DNA of 64,000 nucleotides, from positions 25,813,899 through 25,877,898 of the forward strand of contig OZ022512.1 in NCBI GenBank assembly GCA_963989385.1, in the 5' to 3' direction. Source of the DNA: Ctena decussata (Eukaryota; Mollusca; Bivalvia; Lucinida; Lucinidae). Under the pieces are notes generated by a model that had not been told where the DNA came from, searched no databases, and was given only the letters and a program-made list of their open reading frames with translations. Shown here piece after piece: positions 1 to 10,632 of the stretch. The position numbers and the translations under genes are program-made. Position 1 is the first letter of the stretch, and every line of letters begins with the position of its first letter.

Positions 1-98
1 GACGGTTCAGATGAGGGGTCACAACATATGGTTTCAATGAGAAATAAAAAAAATTATCCCTCAATTATCATCAAATACTCTTCTTATCTAGAACTCTG
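1..98. mobile_element. CAGAGCTC-ended foldback MITE, right half only
   Basis: Starts inside the central hairpin at the window edge (GACGGTTCAGATGAGG) and ends in CTTATCTAGAACTCTG. Matches the right half of the complete copies at 34075 and 31291. Confidence 0.85.
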
Positions 99-151
99 AT
101 TCCAGTTTTAAATATTGTATGGATACACCTCCATGGGGGTTTCTGTGACAT

Positions 152-291
152 GGTAATATTTACCAGCCTAGGGACTACTTTTAAGGGAAGAATTTGCTAT
201 TGGCAAATTCTTCCCTTAAAAGTAGTCCCTAGGCTGGTAAATATTAGCAAATTCTTCCCTTAAAAGTAGTCCCTAGGCTGGTAAATATTAC
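152..291. repeat. Hairpin with one arm duplicated
   Basis: Left arm 152-195 (TTACCAGCCTAGGGACTACT...) pairs with two successive right arms at 203-246 and 248-291, which are identical 44-base copies. It probably sits inside an element bounded by GTATGGATACACCT (117) and AGGTGTATCCATAC (634-647). Confidence 0.85.
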
Positions 292-299
292 CATGTCTC

Positions 300-909
300 A
301 TATTACCATTGCCAATTCTTCCCTATGGAGAGCAGATTATTCCTTTAAAGAGTAGCCCTTTAGGAGAATATTCATCCATCAGGAAAGCAAATACCAAATT
401 TCTTTGGTTATAAGACCTGGAGGGGCGGCATTCCCTTCTTAAAGAATCACAAAAAATCAAGATCCATTTTATAAGATGGATATTGATTTATTGGATTGTT
501 TTGGAAGAAAAAACATGTCTCAAAGCTGAATTTCACAAGACTATTTTACGTATTTGTGGTATTTTATTGGGGTAAACTCCCATCTTATATCTAAACTTGT
601 TTCCCTTGTAAAAAATGGCACTCAAACCAAAACAGGTGTATCCATACTTCATAAAACCCTATTATGTTTGTTTAGTCAGTTTTGAAATTTGTAAGAAAAG
701 AACATGTAGGAGAGAAAGTGTTTTCTATTATGCTCAGTGTACTAATACATAGAATTTAGCTGTGTATTTACTCTTTTGAAAATGATTATAGTAATCATTC
801 CAGCATTCCTTTAGGTGTATGGATACACTTCCATGGTTTGTTTGCGAAGGAGAAGTTTTCACCTGTACAGTGGCAAAAAAGCAGATGACAAATTTACGTC
901 TGCAAAATC

Positions 910-940
<31 letters not shown>

Positions 941-1193
941 ATATTGAGAATTCAAAGACTAGAGCCACCTCATCTGGATCTACACTATTTGCATTTAAGA
1001 CAAGAGATATATTTACTTTCATGCTGGAACTACTTTTCTTGGAGGTGTATCAATACACTGTGAAAAGCAATATTCAAGCTCAGTTACTATTGTCTTAGCA
1101 CTCAGCTGGCCAGGCTTACAAAGAATATAGTTCAGGTTCAGTTTTCATGTGTTCATTTATGTTGCTAATGATGTTTAGCTGAAATGGTAAAAT
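300..1193. other. AT-rich non-coding stretch
   Basis: Holds the right end of the GTATGGATACACCT-bordered element (to about 647), further copies of that border near 813 and 1040, and a poly-A tract at 909-935. The short ORF across the poly-A has a poly-lysine run and is not credible as a gene. Confidence 0.6.
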
Positions 1194-1429
1194 GAGCTGC
1201 GACACGACAAAACCAACAATGTGGTGGTGCGCCCAGGGCGGACTCAGATCAGCCTAGGCATTGGCCCAGTCTGATCAGAGTCTTCGCTGTCTGCATGAAG
1301 GTAGCTTAGACTCTAAGCTACACTTTAAGTGCTTAGCGAAGAGTCTGCTCAGACTAGGCGGATGCCCAGGCTGATCTGAGTCTGCGCTGGGCCCACAATC
1401 ACATTGTTGGTTTTCTCTCGTCGCGGCTC
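1194..1429. mobile_element. GAGCC-ended foldback MITE
   Basis: Ends GAGCTGCGACACGACAAAAC and its inverse; near-palindromic throughout, with CAGTCTGATCAGAGTC and CCAGGCTGATCTGAGTC inside. Flanked by AAAT on both sides (1190-1193, 1430-1433). Confidence 0.9.
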
Positions 1430-1524
1430 AAATATGATCAGACATTTGAAGTACTTACTGGCATTAAACTGGAAGGTTTCACTGTCTTTACGTCAGAACC
1501 AATGCAGACCTTTACTGATTGCTG

Positions 1525-1796
1525 GGCCGGGTAGCGCAATCGGTAGGGCACCTGACTCGTAAGTCAGAGGTCCTGGGTTCGAATCCCGGTCTGGCCACAT
1601 ACTTTCGTTTCTCCTTCCCCTGATTCAAGAAGGGCAGTTGTCAGTTACTGGCGAAAGTATGTGCACTTGTACTGGTTAACCGCTTAGGAGGTCTAAGCCT
1701 GCCCAGGAATAGTGTGGTTAGGTTAACTGACCGTCCCGACATGACCTTAGTTGTTTACCGTGGACGTTAAGCATCAAATCAACCAACCAACCAACC
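1525..1796 (+). mobile_element. tRNA-derived SINE, full length
   Basis: The head (1525-1597) folds like a tRNA with CGT in the anticodon position and a B-box GGTTCGAATCC; the body ends in ACGTTAAGCATCAAATCAAC and a CCAA-rich tail. The same sequence occurs at 18071-18340 and, reversed, at 33186-33460, so this is a retroposon and not a single tRNA gene. Confidence 0.9.
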
Positions 1797-2324
1797 TTTA
1801 CGGATTAGGTATTGATGTAAAAAAATGGTGCATAATATTATGCAGGGATCCAGTGTATAGATTTTTTTGCGAAATCTAGTAAAATTGTTTTCATGTGTAA
1901 TTTATATTTGACATAGTGCAAGATGACGAGACTGTCCTTGCATTTTTCCTGCCTTGAATATGTGAATCATGGAAAACTGTGTACTTTACTGGCTAACAGA
2001 CAAAGCCAGATATAGGTTTGTGTGGTTTACAAAGGCCAAATATATTCACATATTGCACTAGGTTATATATACAAAAACAAACATGCAAACAATTTACGAC
2101 AACATTGAAAGAAGATTGACAAAATATGGACTACGTTGGACTCCTAATACATTGTATGGTGATATGGCCATTGCATCAGTATGTACATGTGTATGAAAAT
2201 ATGCATATGAAATATGAATAGCCCCCAAGAGAGCCTCTTTAGTTAGAGAAATGTTTTCATGTACCATATTTACCATAAATATTTGGACAAACAACTATTT
2301 CTTAATTCTTGGACATTTGTATAA
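1797..2324. other. Non-coding, no feature recognised
   Basis: AT-rich single-copy-looking sequence between the SINE and the next foldback; only short ORFs without family signal. Confidence 0.5.
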
Positions 2325-2554
2325 GAGCCGGGACACAACAAAACCATCAAAGTGGTATGTGCACACAGCAAACACTCAGATCAGCCACAGCATCCACCCA
2401 GTCTGATCAGTTTTTGCTGTCTGCATGCAGCTAGCTTAGACCATTAGCTACAAGTGCACAGAAAAGACTCTGATCAGACTGGGCAGATGCCCAGGCTGAT
2501 CCGAGTCTTTGCTGGGCGCTCATGCCACTTTGTTGGTTTTGTGGTGGCGTGGCT
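2325..2554. mobile_element. GAGCC-ended foldback MITE, diverged
   Basis: Left end GAGCCGGGACACAACAAAAC, right end TTTGTGGTGGCGTGGCT. Internal CAGTCTGATCAG and CAGGCTGATCCGAGTC retained. More mutated than the copies at 4176 or 49866; target duplication not recognisable. Confidence 0.85.
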
Positions 2555-2654
2555 AATATATCTTTTCTGGCATCATAGCTTTATCAGACTTTTCCAGTCT
2601 GATCACTGATCTGAGCACTTTTATCTGGTGACTGAATTCAATAAAAATTGGAAG

Positions 2655-2745
2655 TGTCGGGACAGGTAGGTCTGAGCAAACAGTGCAGACCCATATCCGA
2701 AAGGAGCAGTCTGATCAGGGTCTACACTGTATGTCAGTCCATCGG
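2655..2745. repeat. AAACAGTGTAGACCC-type hairpin, decayed
   Basis: CAAACAGTGCAGACCC on the left and AGGGTCTACACTG on the right enclose AGGAGCAGTCTGATC. Related better-kept copies lie at 22340, 28998, 32298 and 38335. Confidence 0.6.
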
Positions 2746-3077
2746 CATCTTTTGGACACATCACTGCATTGTAAAATCGAACTTACCTTTATTTGACAAT
2801 TACTGTAATTATATGTTTAGAATTTTTATGGTAGTTCTTTTAAAAGCAGCTGTTTGCGCTGAGTACTTATGATAAATATGGTATTGTGCTTAGTGATATT
2901 TAAATCTTTTTACATCTCATGAGCTCCTTCATCTAAAATGGACATTAAATAAAAATAATCCTCCATGGGGTTTTGTTTGTGATTTTTACCACCAGTTTTC
3001 TCTTTTCAAAAGTGGTGAACACATTTCTTAATAAGATTTCAAGTTTTCAACAGACCTTTAGTTTTCTGCCATCCCCT

Positions 3078-3170
3078 CAGCTGGCACATAACATCAAAAT
3101 GATGGCATGTCAACCTCATAGCATTGATAATGTAATGCAACTGCATTGATGTTTTAATGTGTGCCAGCTG
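3078..3170. repeat. Small foldback with CAGCTGGCACA ends
   Basis: CAGCTGGCACATAACATCA pairs with TGATGTTTTAATGTGTGCCAGCTG. The middle also contains GATGGCATG / CATTGATAATG stretches. No copy elsewhere in the window. Confidence 0.6.
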
Positions 3171-3239
3171 GGCCCAATTCCACATCACTCACCACAAAAT
3201 TTCCGTCCAACAGCCTCTTAACAGAGGGGAGACAAACAC

Positions 3240-3525
3240 TTCCAGGCCCGAGGTTGTACAAAAATTTTCATGCTCAACTCAGCTGACCAAGAAATTTTAG
3301 CTGCTAATTAATAGCAAATTACTGATAAGTACAGTTGTTTTCTTGCTTAGTTTAGCTGAGTATGTATGAAATTTTCTCTGCTTATGAATACGAAAATGCC
3401 AATTTTCTCTGCTTATGAATACGAAAATGCCAACAATAGTTGGCATTCTCATATTTATCAGCAGAGAAAATTTCATGCTCAGCTGAGTTTAGCACGAAAA
3501 TAGTTTTATAACCTAGGGGGCCAGG
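3240..3525. mobile_element. Foldback with GAGGTT...ATAACCT ends and duplicated arm
   Basis: CCGAGGTTGTACAAAAATTT and ATAGTTTTATAACCTAGGG face each other; TGCTCAACTCAGCT pairs with AGCTGAGTTTAGCA. A 31-base arm segment is tandemly doubled (3370-3400, 3401-3431). Related to 46545-46795. Confidence 0.8.
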
Positions 3526-4175
3526 TTGGTGATCACCCTTAGAGGTGTATTACTACACCATAATGTAAAATTTCTGAGGCTGTCAATTGTTCAAGATTGG
3601 GAGACAAAAATGCACTTAGTAGCAGCTTTTTGATTTCAAGTGCCCTGAAACAGGTTACAACCCTAAAACTGGTCACACCCTGCAACGCCAAATTATACTT
3701 CCACAACCAGACAGTTAGGAAGCCAGAGGAAGCCTTACCTTCAAGACTGAGTGTATTGTTTAAACTTCAAGACTGTATTACTAAATTTTCAGTATGTACA
3801 TTTTTAAACTTTGTTAGCATGCTAATATGCTGCTCTTGCAGGCCAAAGTTTTCATAGCCCACAGTTTGGGTTAAAATTGCTCTGGGATGAAATAACAAAA
3901 TGAGAAGTCTACATAATAGTGGAAGATATTTTTATTTCAGCTCAACCACAAACAACAAATCTGCATTTACTTTAAATATTTGGACAAAGATTCCTCACTT
4001 AGTAATGTATACCAATACCAGACTGATTCTAAGGTATTACTGTCAAGGGTCAAAAGTAATATCACAAAAATATTTTCCCATAGACTTTAGTGTATTTACT
4101 GGTCTACAAGAAAATTAATATTGGCAGTCCTCCTAGCACAAGTATTCAATAATTACTGTTGTTCAAAAGCTAAAT
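3526..4175. other. Non-coding, no feature recognised
   Basis: Two ORFs of 72-86 codons occur but have no domain signal, no splice context and ordinary AT-rich composition; I do not regard them as genes. Confidence 0.5.
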
Positions 4176-4403
4176 GAGCCGCGGCACGAGAAAACCAACA
4201 ATGTGGTCGTGCGCCCAGCGTAGACTCCGATCAGCCTGGGCAGCTGGCCAGTTTCACCAGACTCTTTGTTAATTGCTCAAAGGATAGCTAAGCTACCTTC
4301 ATGCGGACAGCGAAGACTCTGATCAGACTGGGTGGATGCCCAGGCTGATCTGAGTCTGCGCTGGGCCTACAACTACATTTTTGGTTTTGTCGTGTCGCGG
4401 CTC
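4176..4403. mobile_element. GAGCC-ended foldback MITE
   Basis: GAGCCGCGGCACGAGAAAAC at the left, GTCGTGTCGCGGCTC at the right, AAAT on both flanks (4172-4175, 4404-4407). Its right two-thirds are included in the tandem duplication that follows. Confidence 0.9.
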
Positions 4404-5412
4404 AAATGAACAATGCAATAAAAACTGTTTACAGAACTAAATTCTGACCCCTCAGTGTTAAGATATTATTATGTTGTCAAACTCAGCATAAATTTTGAAA
4501 CCAACCTGTTTCCAAAGGCGTTTATAGTAACGTCGTGAATAAAATGGACTTTAAGGTAAAAGTTAAAGTCGAGCTGTATAAGTATATGGTGAAGACTGAA
4601 ATGAAACAAATATATTGCATGCGTTCTTTGTTAAACTTTCTACCGGTATCAAAATAATTGCAATCTTATTAAAGTGCCGAAAGTGCCAAAATATAATTTC
4701 CAGTAAACATGAAAATACAGATGCCTGTAAGAAAATTACTTTCGTGGAATTACAAGTCAATTGGTACACTTCCCTCTTTTTTTTTATTGCCCTTTTTACA
4801 TAGGAAATCATAATTTTGACTTCCTGTTTGCCCAGTTTCACCAGACTCTTTGTTAATTGCTCAAAGGATAGGTTAGCTACCTTCATGCGGACAGCAAAGA
4901 CTGATCAGACTGGGTGGATGCCCAGGCTGATCTGAGTCTACGCTGGGCCCACAACTACATTTTTGGTTTTGTCGTGTCGCGGCGCAAATGAACAATGCAA
5001 TAAAAACTGTTTACAGAACTAAATTCTGACCCCTCAGTGTTAAGATATTATATTGTTGTCAAACTCAGCATAAATTTTGAAACCAACCTGTTTCCAAAGG
5101 CGTTTATAGTAATGTCGTGAATAAAATGGACTTTAAGGTAAAAGTTAAAGTCGAGCTGTATAAGTATATGGTGAAGACTGAAATGAAACAAATATATTGC
5201 ATGCGTTCTTTGTTAAACTTTCTACCAGTATCAAAATAATTGCAATCTTATTAAAGTGCCGAAAGTGCCAAAATATAATTTCCAGTAAACATGAAAATAC
5301 AGATGCCTGTAAGAAAATTACTTTCGTGGAATTACAAGTCAATTGGTACACTTCCCTCTTTTTTTTTACTGCCCTTTTTACATAGGAAATCATAATTTTG
5401 ACTTCCTGTTTG
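4247..5412. repeat. Two-copy tandem duplication, about 583-bp unit
   Basis: 4247-4830 and 4831-5412 are nearly identical; the second copy lacks a CT dinucleotide and has a few substitutions. The unit joins the right part of a GAGCC foldback to the following unique sequence. The two 62-codon and the two longer minus-strand ORFs inside are copies of each other and look non-coding. Confidence 0.93.
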
Positions 5413-5454
5413 CTTTCCCGAGTAATTAAACCCTTTCAAAAGGGTCTACTCATC

Positions 5455-5616
5455 AAAGAATTTTTTTCTTATTTCTCAACGAAACATATTGTGACCCCTC
5501 ATTAGAACCGTCTCGACGAGATGGTTCTAATGATGAGTCACAAAATATGTTTTTGCAGAGAAATAATGATAATTATCCCTAAATTATCTCTGTTACCCCT
5601 TCTTATCTGGAGCACT
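5455..5616. mobile_element. CAGAGCTC-type foldback, left end replaced
   Basis: Central hairpin GAACCGTCTCGACGAGATGG and right end CTTATCTGGAGCACTG are kept; the left end runs into unrelated sequence at about 5455. Confidence 0.8.
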
Positions 5617-5726
5617 GACTTTAACAGTAAACCTTTATTGAGAAGGGAGACGGAACAAAAATGGAAGAGTTGCTGACCCTGAAAGTACCTATTTACCTTG
5701 TAAAGCATCCCTTGCCATAACATAAT

Positions 5727-5966
5727 TGAGCCACATCATGTGACTTCCAACAATGTTGCAATTTTGTCATGCAATATTCAAATCATCCTCTTTTATACAG
5801 GGTAATCAGAGACCTCACTTTTGGCTCTATGACTTGGGCTACTTTCATATATGGCTGATTTGACAAGCAAAGGTTCTGATCAGACTGCACATATGTGCAG
5901 TCTGATTAGAGCCTTTACTTGTCACCAGTGCCACATTGTTGGAAATCACATGAAGTGGCTCATATT
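5727..5966. mobile_element. GAGCC-type foldback, variant subfamily
   Basis: TGAGCCACATCATGTGACTT and its inverse AATCACATGAAGTGGCTCA bound a perfect inner palindrome around 5872-5925 (CAGACTGCACATATGTGCAG). The CCAACAATG inner border resembles the main GAGCC family. Confidence 0.75.
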
Positions 5967-6820
5967 AGTTTGACATCATTCATCTAGAAAATGTCATGTA
6001 CAATGTATCTAAAAGAAAGAATGATACTCTACTGATCAATTAGTTAAAAGGATCCATCAGATATATTTTCCTTTTGACAGCTGACTTAAGGAGGCGTGTC
6101 GAAATTCAGGAAAAATCCATGAGAGTCTTAAGAAATGTTGTGTCTAAATATTTACTGTAAATACGGCTCAGATGAAGCATAATAAGATTAACCGTAGCAC
6201 ATGGAAAGGCACATTATGGTATCTGCGATCAGCAAACTGATAAACCTGTGCAACTGTATGTTGGACCATGGTCTTCCATGTTTGCATCAATAATCTACAT
6301 TGTACAGGGAACATTGAGTCTGGTACTTCAACATGAATCCACACAGACTAGCTCTGTATTAAGGTACATAAAATGGCTAAGTGTACTTGAAAATTGTGTT
6401 GTACAGCTTATTTAGGAGTTATGCATTATGTTTTGATAGACACACATCATTTTGAGGACAAATGTCGGCAAATTTGACAAATACTTTAATTAGCATTAAG
6501 CATTCACAAATTAAGTACACTGATGACAACCAATAAGTATTAGCTGCAATACAAAAAATTGCTGAGAAGAAGATCCAAAATCTTGAAAAAGTCTATTACA
6601 AATAAATTAAGCAAAGAAAAATGTTTTGATGAAACAGTCATGATTATATTAAATGTGTCTGCTACCTGGCCTGACCTGAAAATGGTGTCCAAATTAATTG
6701 ACAACAAGCATGTCAGTGCTCCAGTATAAGGTGGCAATGACATTAGTATCAGTCAGGAAAACAATACAATCAAATACATGTACTAAGCAGCATAATACAC
6801 TTCACCACATAGCCAGTCTG
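5967..6820. other. Non-coding, no feature recognised
   Basis: AT-rich sequence with only short ORFs; no repeat of it found in the window. Confidence 0.5.
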
Positions 6821-6823
6821 GTC

Positions 6824-7010
6824 CCGAGGTTATAAAACTTGAGTACATTCTCAAACTCAAAATAAAGCACACTGATTGGCTGCTTCCGAGCACATGCTCG
6901 GAAGCAGCCAATCAGTGTGCTTTATTTTACATGCTCGGAAGCAGCCAATCAGTGTGCTTTATTTTGAGTTTGAGATTATACTCAAGTTTTATAACCTCGG
7001 ACCCTGGCTG
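6824..7010. mobile_element. GAGGTTATAAAACTT-ended foldback with duplicated arm
   Basis: CCGAGGTTATAAAACTTGAG faces CTCAAGTTTTATAACCTCGG. The arm contains GATTGGCTGCTTCCGAGCA. A 37-base arm piece is doubled (6892-6928, 6929-6965). Copy at 37815-37965 lacks the doubling. Confidence 0.9.
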
Positions 7011-7970
7011 ATTGTTCATTGATGCATCAGTCATATAATTTTTCCTAACTGAATAACTGTGATTAAAAGGTAGTTTTACCATCAGATTTGAAAATTGACC
7101 ATTCCTGTTTTGTCATAAAAAGTTTTTCCACAATTTTTACAAAGGGATACAACTTTTTGTGGCTTTGTGTTTGCTTCTCTGGCCAATGTAGCCCTTCAAA
7201 TATGAGGTCTATTCTAGGAGCAAATCTTTAAGAGGAGTTGTTTGAAAATACCTATGCCCCCTGTTTGTTTGTTCAGTAACAGGCTGAGCATTTCTCAAAT
7301 AGCACTTTAATCTTTATGTTTTAACATCTACATTATCATACTACATGTAATTCTAATTAACACCCCTGCTCTAATAAACCCCCTCCCTCTTATGCTGACT
7401 AAGCGAAATCACATACATGTAATTCCAAGCAAAAAATCCTCAAATATAGTACAGCCAGGATGCACATATATGTGGTCACATTAACCTCAAAGTTCATAAG
7501 GAACTCTACAATACTGGCAGCTAGTTAAGAGGTGATACAGCATAGCTCCTATTCTTACACATTCAAAGGCAACTGAGTGTTTTGTTAGGCACTTTAAAAG
7601 TATCTGTAATAAATGGCAAGTGTTGAGTAGTTAACTTTTTGGCCCTAAATAAAATACAGGGGCTACCAATAGAACTGATAGGGTATTTTTTTTTTTGTCA
7701 ATATAATATTACTGACTCTGAAAGAAATTGGTAAAATAAAACTAATTAAATCTAACTTCAATACCTGTATCTAATCTTGCATCTGTAAATAATACTTTGA
7801 ACTCCACTATAGACGAAATAGAGCAATAATAGCTGTACAGTCAAACCTGTCTGAAGTAAGCACCATAGAGAAGGGCCAAAACTAAAGGCAGGTGCTTGCT
7901 TAACACAGGTCTATTTACACTGAAATTGCTACTTTGAGATATGAGATTTTGGCCTTTTTAGACAGGTTTC

Positions 7971-9388
7971 TATACGCCCGTTTTGAAAAAACGGACGTAT
8001 TATGTCGTGGCGCTGTCAGTCCGTCCGTCCGTCCGTCAACATTCTTGTACACGCCATAACTCAGTAACCATTTGGGATATCTTCATGAAATTTGGTAGGC
8101 ATATGTATTAGGGTGGGGGAACGTGTCGCGTACAAGAATGGTTGCTCCCCCTTTCTTACTTTTGAAGTTATGCCCCTTTGATTAATTTTTTCCCTGTAAG
8201 TCTTGTACGCCCCATAACTAGATAACCGCTTGGGATATCTTTATAAAACTTCATAGCAATGTGTATGGAGTCCCAACGATGTGTCGCGTTTAAAAATGGC
8301 TGCTCTACCTTTCTTTGTCTTAGAGTTAATCCCGTTCATTAATCTTATTGGCTATTTTGTGTATATTACAAAAAATATATTTTCAGGGGAGGATAGTAGA
8401 ACAAAAAATGGTTCATCTAGTATAATTAGGTTATTTCCCTTTCCCTTGTTCTACTTTGACAAGCAGCTTAAACAACAGTATTTGAGGTGTTAAATATCTA
8501 AATAATGTTGCAGTCATTATACCCCTGCTTTGAAAAAGTGGGGGTATACAGGTTTACATCTGTCCGTCTGTCCTTCCATCTGTCCGTCTGTCCTTCCATC
8601 CCCTTTTAATCAAATTTTTCATCAAAGATTTCTTCACAACCATACAAGCTAGACTGGTCATATTTGGCATAAAGGTTGATGACGACATGTTGTACTGTGG
8701 GATTGAGAACCAGCCTTCTCCTGCATATTCTTCCCTGTATTTGTCCAATTTTCTTTCTTTCCATACTTTGAATAATGAAATTTTACGTCAAAGATTTCTC
8801 TACAACCATGCAAGCTAGAGTAGTCATATTTGGTATGCAGGTTGATGACGACATGTTGTATCGTGGGATTGAGAACCAGCCTTCTCCTGCTTATTCTTCC
8901 CTGTATTTGTCCAATATTCTTTCTTTCCATACCTTGAATAATAAATTTTTTCGTCAAAGATTTCTCCACAGCCTTGCAAGCTAGAGTAGTCATATTTGGT
9001 ATGCAGGTTAATGATTACTTACTGTATCGTGGGATTGAGAACCAGCCTTCTCCTCTTTTTCTTCCCTGTATTTGTCCAATTTTCTTTCTCTCTTTACTTT
9101 GAATAATGTAATTTTTTGTAACAGATTTCACAGCAACCATTCATATTTGGTATACATGGTAACAATGATTTCTCTCTCTCTCTCTATGCTTTTTGTTACA
9201 AAAATAACACCATTTGATGTTAGCAGTTAAGCGGGGGTATAGTCGGATTCGCCAACAGTTCTACTTAATTATAGAGTGGTTGCCTCTGTTTGTCGGCCTG
9301 TGTATCCTTTTGTAAACAATTTTGTTCATTCTGCAACTCCTTTAGGACATTGAAACGGGCGTATTATGCGCCGCTTGCGAAGCCCTTG
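7971..9388. mobile_element. Hairpin-capped element inserted in the CAGTCAAACC element
   Basis: Begins TATACGCCCG with hairpin CCGTTTT/AAAACGG and GTCCGTCC repeats; ends near ACGGGCGTATTATGCGCC. Boundaries come from comparison with the empty copy at 29784-29942 and may be off by a few bases. Interrupted by 8517-9250. Confidence 0.75.
8517..9250. mobile_element. Innermost hairpin-capped element with three 166-bp units
   Basis: Starts with hairpin ACCCCTGCTTTGAAAAAGTGGGGGT and TCTGTCCGTCTGTCC repeats split over two lines of 20 or fewer bases each; three tandem units of about 166 bases (CAAGCTAGA at 8644, 8810, 8977); ends GCGGGGGTATAG. ORFs on both strands here only reflect the tandem units. 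Confidence 0.7.
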
Positions 9389-9896
9389 TTGCTTAATAGC
9401 GGTAACCTTTAAGGCAGGTTTGACTGTATATAGCAATATTTGGAATATGGAACAATATGGAAAAATAAACTTTGCACTGTTAAACTGAGCATCACTATAA
9501 AGACTAATAATGAATGAAATGGTAAGAAGATTTTGATACAACACATACAGCAAGTTCTGGCAAAACGAGACAGCACTTTTCTTTCTTTTTGCTATACAAA
9601 CGTAGTTGAAATATAATACTATGAAATCTTGTGCACTGAACCCAAAATGGTTATAAATAAAAGGGTTCACACACACAAAAATACAGGTGTAAATATAAAT
9701 AAATGTATTGTATGGACAAACAACAAAAAAAGGCAAAAATAAAATGGACGGAAGATATGGATGAAAGAACTAACTTATTATGGCAAGAATATCTGAATAA
9801 TACATGTTCTATGTAAAGAAAAGACTATAGCACAATATAATATAAAACTATTCTGGATATAATACTATCATGTCATATCTTACATTGAGACTTATC

Positions 9897-9955
9897 TACA
9901 AAGGAATATAAGGCAAATGAGCATTTATTGCTCATTTGCCTTATATTCCTTTGTA
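9897..9955. repeat. Perfect palindrome
   Basis: ACAAAGGAATATAAGGCAAA is followed by its exact inverse around the centre GAGCATTTATTGCTC. A decayed relative is at 34280-34325. Confidence 0.85.
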
Positions 9956-10239
9956 GTTTAGTGGGAGAAATTCATCCACAACAAATAATTTATTTTCAAC
10001 TCATTCAATGTCTAGTTTCAAATTTCTATCATAAGTAATTTTGGCATACTGACAAACTACAACAATATTTCCACAGGACACCATCTCTCACCTGTCTAGG
10101 CAATATCACATTACAGAGCTTAACATGAAACTTGACAAACTTTTACACTGCCACAAACGCAATACCTTTTTATGCTTTCTTCTAATCCATGACAAGACCA
10201 AAAGCCCAAAAAACTCATTTTAATCTTGTCAACAATAAT
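9956..10239. other. Non-coding, no feature recognised
   Basis: AT-rich sequence between two hairpin elements. Confidence 0.5.
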
Positions 10240-10442
10240 CAGTGCTCCAGATAAGAAGGGGTAACAGGGATAATTTAGGGCTAATTTTCAATATTTCTGC
10301 ATTAAAACATATATTGTGACCCTTCATTAGAACCGTCTCGCTGAGACGGTTCTAATGAGGGGTCACAACATACGTTTTTGTTGAGAAATCAGAAAAATTA
10401 TCTTTGAATTATCCCTGTTAACCCTTCTTATCTGGAGCTCTG
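10240..10442. mobile_element. CAGAGCTC-type foldback MITE, complete
   Basis: CAGTGCTCCAGATAAGAAGG at the left, CTTATCTGGAGCTCTG at the right, central hairpin AACCGTCTCGCTGAGACGGTT. Confidence 0.9.
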
Positions 10443-10632
10443 TTATCATATAAACATAATCTAATATTCAAAATAATACAATATTATAACAGATTGTAAA
10501 GGGCTCAGAATTTCATATTATACAACAGGCAAGTCATTGCAATATAAAGTTGTACTATTGTTCCAATATAATTTGTAAAACCACCTTCGAGCAAAATCAT
10601 AGCATTTCTCTTTATCAAATCAATTTGGCATA

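Larger units (their letters stand above)
7838..9426. mobile_element. CAGTCAAACCTGTC-ended element carrying two nested insertions
   Basis: Outer ends CAGTCAAACCTGTC and its inverse, flanked by TA (7836-7837, 9427-9428). The same element without inserts is at 29784-29942 (159 bases), so about 1.4 kb inside is foreign. Confidence 0.88.

Noticed and set aside
1525..1597. tRNA-Thr(CGT) gene
   Set aside because: The tRNA-like part is the head of a repeated retroposon with target duplications and has a six-base anticodon loop; not called as a working tRNA.
4563..5393. Pair of similar ORFs on both strands
   Set aside because: They are the same sequence seen twice through the tandem duplication, with AT-rich composition and no domain.
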